From Lachnoclostridium sp. UBA7482 (lineage in GTDB: Bacteria > Bacillota > Clostridia > Lachnospirales > Lachnospiraceae): a stretch of 6,478 nt of DNA. The DNA is taken from assembly GCA_002479645.1 (NCBI GenBank), contig DLOO01000013.1, positions 1-6,478 of the forward strand, in the 5' to 3' direction. Both the position numbers and the translations under genes were made by a program. Shown piece after piece: positions 1 to 5,547 of the stretch (the stretch's first letter is position 1; the number at the start of each line of letters is the position of its first letter). Under the pieces are notes generated by a model. The model was not told the origin of the DNA. It searched no databases and worked only from the letters and a program-made list of their open reading frames with translations.

Positions 1-374
1 ATAAACTTATTATACGAGGAGACAGGGTTAATGCAACTACAAAGATTGGAATTGTAGGGGGAACCGGAAGTGCAAAAGGGGATTTACACTTGCACTTTGA
101 TATACGTAAAAATGTTAAGCAGGTGTTTTATTCCTTTGATTCCGTTCCCTATTATCATGGTTCCGATGATAGAGGAGTTACAACGTCTGCATATAATGCG
201 AGTGGATTAAAGCTTTGGTCCAATAATCCATTGTATGTTGTAGGTAGTGATGGGAAGTGGAAGCCAAACTTAAATTGTAATTTGTATTATTCATTAATTT
301 CTGTTAATGGAGACTTTTATGAATTGTATATGAACGCACATCGTTACGAAAACGTTATAGAAATTGCAAACTAA
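1..374 (+). CDS. M23 (LytM-type) metallopeptidase-like protein, 3' end only
   Basis: The open frame runs from the window edge (first full codon at 3) to a TAA at 372-374, giving 123 residues; the start is outside. Seen: residues 5-35 read RGDRV...IGIVGGTGSAKGDLHLHFDIR. This matches the end of the M23 peptidase core, where a GD-x-V turn, an IG-x-x-G strand and a G-x-HLHF-x-I motif lie in this order. The HLH at residues 29-31 would supply one zinc ligand and the catalytic His; the first ligand motif (H-x3-D) would lie upstream. Members of this family cut peptide cross-links of peptidoglycan outside the membrane. About 88 residues follow the motif, rich in Tyr and Asn, and form an extension I do not recognise. 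A TTG at 90 could be read as a start but would cut through the HLH motif, so it is rejected. The stretch is visibly AT-richer than the genes that follow. The lipoprotein gene starts 16 bases downstream, so co-transcription is likely. A non-catalytic LytM-like protein cannot be excluded without the N-terminal part. Confidence 0.8.
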   Translation, partial: KLIIRGDRVNATTKIGIVGGTGSAKGDLHLHFDIRKNVKQVFYSFDSVPYYHGSDDRGVTTSAYNASGLKLWSNNPLYVVGSDGKWKPNLNCNLYYSLISVNGDFYELYMNAHRYENVIEIAN

Positions 375-376
375 TT

Positions 377-384
377 AGGAGGGG
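377..384 (+). promoter_or_regulatory. Strong ribosome binding site of lipoprotein 1
   Basis: AGGAGGGG lies six bases before the ATG at 391 and just after the stop of the M23-like gene. It fixes the lipoprotein start and supports reinitiation or operon translation. No promoter-like sequence fits in the 16-base gap. Confidence 0.8.
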
Positions 385-390
385 ATCATT

Positions 391-1824
391 ATGAAAAAGA
401 CAGCGATGGGGATGATTTTGCTTGTATGTATGTTATTGGCTGCATGTGGAAAATCGGATAGAAGGCATGGAAATAGTGCGGCAACACCAACAGTTGAAAC
501 AGGTCTTACACAAATTCCGACCAAGGCGCCGGAGTCAACGCCGACAAAACCGATAGCTACGCTGACGCCGACAGAGACTCTGACGCCGACGTCGATGCCG
601 ACACCGACACCGACGCAGGGAGAGGCAATTCCTTTGATGGCGGTAATGGGTAATTATTATCGTATCCTGAAAACGACGGGGTACTCCATGCAGTCTATAG
701 AGACGGAAGGTGAGAAGCAGCACAAATATGAAAGAAAATACAATTCCGGCGGACAGCTGCTTGAAGAACGCAGCTACGAGAATGATGCGTTAATCAGCAT
801 CCAGAAAAATGAGTATTATGATAACGGAGTAAAATCTTTTGATTCCTTTGAACTTGTTTCCGGGGAGTATGCGCGTACCTCTTCTACGTATTATAATCGG
901 GATGGCCTTGTTGTATTTGAGGTTTATGAGCGCGGGGACTATTATTCGGAAACGGAATATATTTTGGATGAACAGGGCAGATATCGTGAGGTTATCGGTA
1001 AAATAGGGAAAGACGGAAAGAAATTTCGGAAAGAGGAGTATGTATACGAAAATAATAAGACAACACTTTTGTATTATTCCGGCAAAAATGGCGTGGTGGA
1101 TGGAAAACGTATCTGGATTTATGATGATAAGGGGCGCCTGTTAAGTGAAAAGTTATATGACGAGAAGGGAAACTATTTATTTGAAGGAAATGACTATCGC
1201 TACGAGGGAGATAATCTCGTATATTGGCACTGGGCTGACGGAGAGGAAGGTTATTCGAATTATTATGAGTATGACGAGGAGGGAAAACTGATAAAGTGCC
1301 ATGATGGTTCCATTCCTCATGATTATTACACATATGAGTATGAAGGAAATCAGCTTGTGAGACTGACATACGAAGATGTGGCAGACAAACTGGTCTATAC
1401 ATGGAAGGATGGTAAGCGGATTGAGTACGCGCTAAGTAAGATGTCGAACGTAGAGACGGAACAGGTTTATCTTGTGGGGACGGAACCCTATGTAAAAATT
1501 GACTTAGATTATGCAGCTGATTATGGCTATAAAAATGTTGTATTTGATCAGGGCGTTTTAATAGATGCTTCCTCAAGAATCCGGGGAACCGATATAACAG
1601 GAGTCCATTATGAAAGCGAGTGGGATCCTTATCAGACTACGTTGACTGTGAATGAGTATATGAGTCCGGAGGATGCGAAAAATCCGAGAGCATTTTATAA
1701 AAGTACCGTGTATACCTATGATGCATCGGGGTATTTGTTAGAGGTTCAGGTTCTGTGGAAAAATAAATTGAAAAATCAGAAGACTCTGGAGACGACAACC
1801 TACCAGTGGGATATTGAAGCATAA
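391..1824 (+). CDS. Surface lipoprotein with Thr/Pro linker and YD/RHS-like repeats (lipoprotein 1)
   Basis: A 477-residue predicted lipoprotein of unknown function. Residues 1-19 form a lipoprotein signal: Lys2-Lys3, a hydrophobic core, then lipobox L16-A-A-C19, so the mature protein should be lipid-anchored through Cys19 on the outer face of the membrane. Residues about 30-76 are a Thr/Pro-rich linker (TPTPTP type) that may span the cell wall. From about 113 to 345, and again at 441-454, there are irregular repeats of the form Y-x-Y-D-x-x-G-x-L, for example YDDKGRLLSEKLYDEKGN at 244-261, YEYDEEGKLI at 292-301 and YTYDASGYLL at 441-450. These resemble the tyrosine/aspartate repeats of RHS/YD proteins but are more diverged and shorter; no RHS core or toxin domain is visible. 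A segment at about 350-435 breaks the repeats. The start is set by the ribosome binding site at 377-384. It follows an M23-like gene by 16 bases and precedes a second lipoprotein of similar plan, so it is probably an envelope operon member. A binding or scaffold role is only inference. Confidence 0.85.
   Translation: MKKTAMGMILLVCMLLAACGKSDRRHGNSAATPTVETGLTQIPTKAPESTPTKPIATLTPTETLTPTSMPTPTPTQGEAIPLMAVMGNYYRILKTTGYSMQSIETEGEKQHKYERKYNSGGQLLEERSYENDALISIQKNEYYDNGVKSFDSFELVSGEYARTSSTYYNRDGLVVFEVYERGDYYSETEYILDEQGRYREVIGKIGKDGKKFRKEEYVYENNKTTLLYYSGKNGVVDGKRIWIYDDKGRLLSEKLYDEKGNYLFEGNDYRYEGDNLVYWHWADGEEGYSNYYEYDEEGKLIKCHDGSIPHDYYTYEYEGNQLVRLTYEDVADKLVYTWKDGKRIEYALSKMSNVETEQVYLVGTEPYVKIDLDYAADYGYKNVVFDQGVLIDASSRIRGTDITGVHYESEWDPYQTTLTVNEYMSPEDAKNPRAFYKSTVYTYDASGYLLEVQVLWKNKLKNQKTLETTTYQWDIEA
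530..617 (+). repeat. Low-complexity ACNCCGAC-type repeat coding for the Thr/Pro linker of lipoprotein 1
   Basis: Short, imperfect repeats of the CCGACA/ACGCCGAC type encode the TPT-rich linker. CTGACGCCGAC occurs at 562-572 and again at 580-590, and CCGACA-type hexamers follow at 598-614. Such runs can lengthen or shorten by slippage or recombination in multiples of three bases, which would change linker length without breaking the frame; that is inference. Confidence 0.6.
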
Positions 1825-1842
1825 AAGCCTCCGTTTTCATGC

Positions 1843-1965
1843 ATGACAAAAATAATATGGTATGATGAAATCGCAATGTTTACTTCGACATCGTCTTCAT
1901 ATTACGAGGACTATATGAATGCAAAACGCGGGGATTCATACATGTATGCAAAGCTTGCAGATTAG
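1843..1965 (+). pseudogene. 40-codon ORF between the lipoprotein genes, likely gene remnant
   Basis: ATG at 1843 to TAG at 1963-1965 encodes 40 residues, starting MTKIIWYDEIAMF and ending GDSYMYAKLAD. It is in the same frame as lipoprotein 1 (stop at 1822-1824). The frame is open from that stop, so the reading is continuous apart from one TAA. No Shine-Dalgarno sequence precedes the ATG at 1843 or the internal ATG at 1876. The middle is rich in Ser and Tyr and looks protein-like rather than random, but I recognise no family. The likeliest reading is the 3' tail of a gene mostly lost by deletion, or an old C-terminal extension of lipoprotein 1 cut off by the TAA. A real small protein or plain chance are alternatives. 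Its stop overlaps a GTG at 1965, the rejected upstream start of lipoprotein 2. Confidence 0.3.
1937..1959. repeat. Palindrome plus small hairpin just upstream of lipoprotein 2
   Basis: CATACATGTATG at 1937-1948 is a perfect 12-base palindrome. It overlaps a small inverted repeat, TGCAA (1947-1951) with TTGCA (1955-1959). It ends about ten bases before the ribosome binding site of lipoprotein 2. It could be a regulatory site or mRNA structure, or a chance effect in AT-rich DNA; no U-tract follows, so it is not an intrinsic terminator. Confidence 0.25.
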
Positions 1966-1969
1966 TGAC

Positions 1970-1977
1970 GGGAGGGG
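1970..1977 (+). promoter_or_regulatory. Ribosome binding site that decides the start of lipoprotein 2
   Basis: GGGAGGGG lies five bases before the ATG at 1983. The longer in-frame GTG at 1965 would place this site inside the coding region and would add six residues (MTGGVI) before the charged start of the signal peptide. The ATG at 1983 gives a normal MRKK lipoprotein signal, so it is the preferred start. Confidence 0.8.
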
Positions 1978-1982
1978 TTATT

Positions 1983-3668
1983 ATGAGAAAAAAACTGATT
2001 CTTTTTGGAGTAGTTACCATGCTTCTTATTACCGGATGTCAGTCTTCCGGAGGTGATAAGAGAAAGACAGAAAAACCTACGCCTACCGTGACGGAGGCAG
2101 TAACTCCTTCGCCCACCACCGCAGAAGCGACACCGAAACCGACTGCGGAACCGACTGCGGAACCGACTGCTGTGCCCAGTCCGAGTCCGACGCCGGATCT
2201 TTCAAATATTCCGGAGGGGTATTATGTCAAATGGCTTTTGACGGAGGAATTTGACGGAAAGAACAATGCACACGTTAGCTACGAATATGATGAGTCGGGG
2301 AAACAAACTTCCGTTCGGAGAGATTTTCCCGGAGAAGGTCTATCCAAGACGGACATTGAATACCGTTATGATGGTGAGCGGTTGATTAAAGAGGAGACTA
2401 TCCACAGAGAGCAGAGCGATATTATAACTGTAAATCGTGATATATATCAGAATGATAAGCTGATTGAGCATTTCGGTATCGAAAGGCAGGAAGGTCAGCC
2501 GGATAAGGTACGGAATCATCAGGTGTATGCCTTTAATTCCGAGGGAAGATTAGTGAAGGAAGTCTCCATGCAGAATGGGGAAATGGAATATATGTATCTG
2601 TACTCATACTCCGGCGGTAATCTGGTTCGCCAGGATATATTCTTTTTGAATGGTACCGACAATTATTACCTGTACAAGTATGATGATAAAGGAAACTGTA
2701 TTCATGAGGAATTTGGATTAGCAAGTGATGGCGATTCGCCTTGTTATACATGTGATTCCGAGTATTGTGAATTCGGTCCAATCTGGTCAACGCTACGGGA
2801 TCAAGAGGGAGAACTTCATCACGAATACAAATATGACGAGAACGGGAATCTGATCTATGAGTCGCTACAGCAGGGTGGGAGTTTCAGTTATTCTACCTTC
2901 GAGTATAAGGATGGTCATGAGGTTAATTCCAAACATTATGGGGAAAGAGGGAGTCTGACGGAGGATTATTACTGGGTTTATGATGGCAATTTGCTTATAA
3001 GGGAGTATTCGCTGGATGCGGAAGGCAAAGAAGAAAGTTTCATTGCGTATACCTATGATGAGTACGGAAATCTGATAAAGCAGGAAGTCAGGAGAATCTT
3101 GTTGGGAGATACCTGGACTTCTACCTGGAGCTACCGGCCGGTAGTATTGCCGGAACAGCCGGAGCCTGTAATAGGAGAGGAAAAGGCTCCCCGGGCTTTC
3201 TTTTCTCTGAGAAAAGGGTTAGGCGAATATGCTTTACAAACCATTGCACCGATTGACGGAGCTCCGGAAGAGCCACCGGCCATCGGAGAATGGAAAGCAA
3301 AACGTTTCATGTTTGTTACCGGTGTGAATCCCTATAACTATTTTGTTAAGCAGGTAGACCGCCCGACACACTATGCCACCTTAACTGCAAAGGACGGTGT
3401 TGTGAACGCCGACATTTACCTAAGCGTGGGCAATGGAAAGTATACTCTGGATAAGAGCGCCGAATATACCATATCAGATGATGTTGAGATTATCGTGTTT
3501 ACGAAACCGGAGTTGGAAGGCGTGGAAGAAGCCGTCTGGGAAGTAGTACAGTATCAGGTGAACGGAGACTGGGAGACATTTAACCGGATGTTTGGACAGT
3601 CGTCACTGGCAGAAGTCTGGGTAAAAGACGGCAAAATAGTACGCGTTGCTGCGAATACTGCTAAGTAA
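1983..3668 (+). CDS. Surface lipoprotein with Thr/Pro linker, YD/RHS-like repeats and extra C-terminal domain (lipoprotein 2)
   Basis: A 561-residue predicted lipoprotein with the same plan as its upstream neighbour. Signal: Arg2-Lys3-Lys4, a hydrophobic core, and lipobox I16-T-G-C19. Residues 31-72 are a Pro/Thr/Ala/Glu linker with PTAE repeats. About 98-365 hold tyrosine repeats of the Y-x-Y-D-x-x-G-x-L form, for example YEYDESGK at 100-107, YKYDDKGN at 231-238, YKYDENGNLI at 282-291 and YTYDEYGNLI at 356-365. A cluster of three cysteines (C254, C257, C261) sits in one repeat gap and could form a disulfide or bind a metal. After a Pro-rich hinge (385-400) comes a segment at about 438-561 not obviously present in lipoprotein 1: a run of predicted strands with HYATLTAKDGVVNADIYL near 463-480, which looks like a separate domain I cannot name. 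The shared layout suggests paralogy by duplication followed by strong divergence. The function is unknown; extracellular anchoring is well supported, while a binding role is inference. Confidence 0.85.
   Translation: MRKKLILFGVVTMLLITGCQSSGGDKRKTEKPTPTVTEAVTPSPTTAEATPKPTAEPTAEPTAVPSPSPTPDLSNIPEGYYVKWLLTEEFDGKNNAHVSYEYDESGKQTSVRRDFPGEGLSKTDIEYRYDGERLIKEETIHREQSDIITVNRDIYQNDKLIEHFGIERQEGQPDKVRNHQVYAFNSEGRLVKEVSMQNGEMEYMYLYSYSGGNLVRQDIFFLNGTDNYYLYKYDDKGNCIHEEFGLASDGDSPCYTCDSEYCEFGPIWSTLRDQEGELHHEYKYDENGNLIYESLQQGGSFSYSTFEYKDGHEVNSKHYGERGSLTEDYYWVYDGNLLIREYSLDAEGKEESFIAYTYDEYGNLIKQEVRRILLGDTWTSTWSYRPVVLPEQPEPVIGEEKAPRAFFSLRKGLGEYALQTIAPIDGAPEEPPAIGEWKAKRFMFVTGVNPYNYFVKQVDRPTHYATLTAKDGVVNADIYLSVGNGKYTLDKSAEYTISDDVEIIVFTKPELEGVEEAVWEVVQYQVNGDWETFNRMFGQSSLAEVWVKDGKIVRVAANTAK
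2139..2170 (+). repeat. 12-base tandem repeat coding for the PTAE linker of lipoprotein 2
   Basis: The unit CCGACTGCGGAA occurs twice exactly (2139-2150 and 2151-2162) and then as a partial copy, CCGACTGC (2163-2170). Each unit encodes PTAE, so a gain or loss of copies keeps the frame and changes only linker length. Confidence 0.85.
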
Positions 3669-3677
3669 GGAGTAACT

Positions 3678-3719
3678 GCAAATGGGCAGAGCCGATTTTT
3701 GGAGGTTCTGCCCATTTGC
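3678..3719. terminator. Long hairpin between convergent genes, probable bidirectional terminator without U-tract
   Basis: GCAAATGGGCAGA (3678-3690) is followed by its exact reverse complement at 3707-3719. Three more pairs (3691-3693 with 3704-3706, one being G-U) give a 16-pair stem with a 10-base loop. It lies nine bases after the stop of lipoprotein 2 and 36 bases from the stop of the convergent sigma gene. Neither side carries a clear run of U, so it is not a textbook intrinsic terminator; it may protect mRNA 3' ends or act with a termination factor. Confidence 0.6.
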
Positions 3720-3755
3720 CTATGGATTAACAATGAAGTGATTATTTATCTCTGT

Positions 3756-5399
3756 TTATCTCTCGACAATCATCAGTACGCCTTCTGCTCCGACCCTATT
3801 TTCAGGTTTCACAAGCAGACCTTCGTTGATACATTCCTCTACTGCTTTTGCTAATATTCTTATACCTGCAATAAGTCCCGTATAGATTTGATATTCATTC
3901 ATCAGATGTTCCGGGATATGCGAGCGCATAAATGCAGAAAGCTCATCGGCAATTTGCTCGATCACGGTTCCCATGTCATTATTGAAATCAAAAGAAAGGT
4001 TACAGAAGTCCATAGCATTCTTTTTGTCAATCACGATGATTTTGGGTTCTATGATGTTTCCGTTCTTGCGAAGATACCCGCACTCAAGGGCTTTCGCTGC
4101 TACCTCTTTTTCGGCTTCGGACAATTCATCAACCGAAATTCCTCCAATGGCTCTAAGTACCATTAAGAGCTTTGGATCGTGAGATAGGTTGTGTCCGCAG
4201 TGGAAGTGAAAATCCATATATTTGCCATAAATGTTGGATACAAAAACCGACTGATACCCGCCGATGGAAGTTGCATCAATACCGTCACTACCGTAGAAAT
4301 CAAACGAAGGTTTTTGTTCCTCTGTATATGCGACGGCAGCGCAGGTAAAATCCCTTTTCACCGGAGTAACATCCGAAAAGTATTTTTCGGCAAGAACCTT
4401 ATTGATTCTTTCTTCAAAATCCCAAACTGTTCTTGAGATCAAAGGCCACAAAATGAAACGCAAATCTTTCTGTTCGCTTAAAAACGGGAAGGAAAGTATT
4501 TTTTCCTCATTTTGCTTCAGCGTGTTTTTGATGATATTGCAAAACTCAGGTAAATGCTTTTCATAAATCTTGTTGGCATGATCATACTCATCATAATCCA
4601 CCAAATGGATATTTACCGCATATTTACCGTTATCAAGCTTGCGAAGCATACCATATTGTCCGTTTTCGCCGCGGCATTGAATTTCCAACTCTTCTTCAAT
4701 ATAAGGCATAGGCACACATAGTTCCTCCGAAAGCTCTTTGGCTGATTTCGGTTTATCTTTGCACAGGTAAATCAGGTTTTGAGAAAACATCCTTTCGGCT
4801 TTAGAACGAGGATCGTTGCCGCAAGGATTTCCGGTTCCTAAAAAAGCCAATTTGACAGGCTTTAAGACATAAGTTCTTTCGCTCATAGTTTCAACCTCTT
4901 TTCTAATTGAATTTCGTGCGGAAAACAAACGCTGTTTTACGGTGGTTTCATTGATATTAAGTCTTGCAGCAATATCTTTTACCTTCAGCTCATCAATGTA
5001 GAACATCACCATTACTTCACGATACGCCTTTGACAAAAAAGCAATTTCCTTAAAAATTCTGCTTATCTGTTCCTGCGCGTCTTCTTCCTCAATAAGTTCG
5101 TCTATTTCGTTTTCTACAGATGCTAACATCAAATCGCTGTTTTCTATGCTGAATATCCGGCGTTCTGCATTTCTTTTTTGAGAATAGTCAGCGTAAACTC
5201 TGCGGGCAATCGTCCATACAAAGGCATAAAAGTTCTCAATACGCTCTTGTTTATGTATGGCTGATATTACTGCAAGAATGATATCCGAGCATAGATCCTC
5301 AGCTTCAAAGGATGTATTGCACCTATGATAAGAAAAATGATATATCTTATCAAGAAAGTCTTTGTCATCAAGTAATTCAAGTGTTTTGTTTGTTTTCAT
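3756..5399 (-). CDS. Sigma-70 family (ECF-like) RNA polymerase sigma factor with long C-terminal extension
   Basis: A 547-residue protein of which only the first third is a sigma factor. Residues about 12-80 fit sigma region 2, with FEAEDLCSDIILAV at 31-44 and FYAFVWTIARRVYADYSQKR at 57-76. Residues about 118-168 fit region 4: LSKAYREVMVMFYIDELKVKDIA, then an HTH (IAARLNINETTVKQRLFSAR, 143-162). Ordinary ECF sigmas end here, at 160-200 residues. The remaining ~375 residues hold a probable winged helix at about 205-262 (SAKELSEELCVPMPYIEEEL, 219-238), a helical stretch at 270-340, and a later part with a His/Cys cluster FHFHCGHNLSHD at 397-408. ECF groups with C-terminal extensions are known to use them to control activity in place of a separate anti-sigma, and no anti-sigma gene is visible here. 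The ligand or signal is unknown. The start ATG has AAAGGTG four bases before it and is overlapped by a short upstream ORF. The gene converges on the lipoprotein genes, and its stem-loop partner is at 3678-3719. Its regulon cannot be told from the sequence. Confidence 0.85.
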   Translation of the reverse strand: MKTNKTLELLDDKDFLDKIYHFSYHRCNTSFEAEDLCSDIILAVISAIHKQERIENFYAFVWTIARRVYADYSQKRNAERRIFSIENSDLMLASVENEIDELIEEEDAQEQISRIFKEIAFLSKAYREVMVMFYIDELKVKDIAARLNINETTVKQRLFSARNSIRKEVETMSERTYVLKPVKLAFLGTGNPCGNDPRSKAERMFSQNLIYLCKDKPKSAKELSEELCVPMPYIEEELEIQCRGENGQYGMLRKLDNGKYAVNIHLVDYDEYDHANKIYEKHLPEFCNIIKNTLKQNEEKILSFPFLSEQKDLRFILWPLISRTVWDFEERINKVLAEKYFSDVTPVKRDFTCAAVAYTEEQKPSFDFYGSDGIDATSIGGYQSVFVSNIYGKYMDFHFHCGHNLSHDPKLLMVLRAIGGISVDELSEAEKEVAAKALECGYLRKNGNIIEPKIIVIDKKNAMDFCNLSFDFNNDMGTVIEQIADELSAFMRSHIPEHLMNEYQIYTGLIAGIRILAKAVEECINEGLLVKPENRVGAEGVLMIVER

Positions 5400-5424
5400 C
5401 CTGCACCTTTATCGTTTCAATCAT
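5377..5424 (-). CDS. Short upstream ORF overlapping the sigma factor start (possible leader peptide)
   Basis: ATG at 5424-5422 to TGA at 5379-5377 encodes 15 residues, MIETIKVQDENKQNT. It lies in a different frame from the sigma gene and overlaps its first 23 bases, so ribosomes ending it could restart at the nearby sigma ATG (5399). The ribosome binding site of the sigma gene lies inside this ORF, so its translation could open or block that site. AGGCG at 5437-5433 sits eight bases before its ATG and is a weak Shine-Dalgarno match. The ORF is short enough to arise by chance, so conservation is the deciding evidence. Confidence 0.35.
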   Translation of the reverse strand: MIETIKVQDENKQNT

Positions 5425-5429
5425 GATTG
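5418..5429. promoter_or_regulatory. 12-base perfect palindrome in the sigma leader, possible operator
   Basis: CAATCATGATTG equals its own reverse complement. It lies eight bases upstream of the AAAGGTG ribosome binding site of the sigma gene and contains the ATG of the short upstream ORF. If the proposed -10 element at 5437-5442 is right, it would sit over the transcription start, a usual place for a repressor. It could also be chance. Confidence 0.3.
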
Positions 5430-5436
5430 TTACGCC

Positions 5437-5467
5437 TATATAGTCGGGGAAAATTGAGGTTGGTTAG
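5437..5467 (-). promoter_or_regulatory. Candidate ECF-type promoter of the sigma factor gene
   Basis: Reading the - strand, CTAACC (5467-5462) is followed after 15 bases by CGAC (5446-5443) and then TATATA (5442-5437). An AAC-containing -35 with a CG-containing -10 about 15-17 bases away is typical of promoters read by ECF sigmas, which would fit self-activation. No good housekeeping -35 is found at the right distance from TATATA. If this promoter is used, transcription would start near 5430, and AGGCG at 5433-5437 could not serve as a ribosome binding site for the upstream ORF. Confidence 0.3.
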
Positions 5468-5488
5468 GCGGTTTCGCAAATTTTTTTG

Positions 5489-5519
5489 AAAAATGCCGCC
5501 CGTTTTGCTGCAGGCGGCA
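5489..5519 (-). terminator. Intrinsic terminator of the CNNM/CorC gene
   Basis: On the - strand, TGCCGCCTG pairs with CGGGCGGCA (nine pairs, one G-U, eight-base loop CAGCAAAA) and is followed by TTTTT (complement of 5489-5493). It lies about 28 bases after the stop of the CNNM/CorC gene. It separates that gene from the sigma gene, so the sigma gene should have its own promoter. Confidence 0.8.
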
Positions 5520-5547
5520 AGGTTGAACTAATATATTTTTTCTCTCT

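Noticed and set aside
90..374. Stand-alone 94-residue protein starting at TTG 90
   Set aside because: The start would fall in the middle of the HLH motif of an M23-like domain whose preceding residues are clearly coded upstream in the same frame.
992..1576. 194-codon open frame on the - strand inside lipoprotein 1
   Set aside because: It lies opposite a well-supported gene, its product is a His/Ser/Arg-rich shadow with no motif, and no ribosome binding site supports it.
1965..1982. GTG start for lipoprotein 2
   Set aside because: It would put the ribosome binding site inside the gene and add six residues before a normal lipoprotein signal; the ATG at 1983 is better.
391..3668. RHS/polymorphic toxin with YD repeats
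   Set aside because: The repeats are short and irregular, no RHS core box or variable toxin tip is visible, and both proteins carry lipoprotein signals.
3888..4436. Three small + strand open frames inside the sigma gene
   Set aside because: They are opposite-strand shadows of the sigma extension with no ribosome binding sites or recognisable domains.
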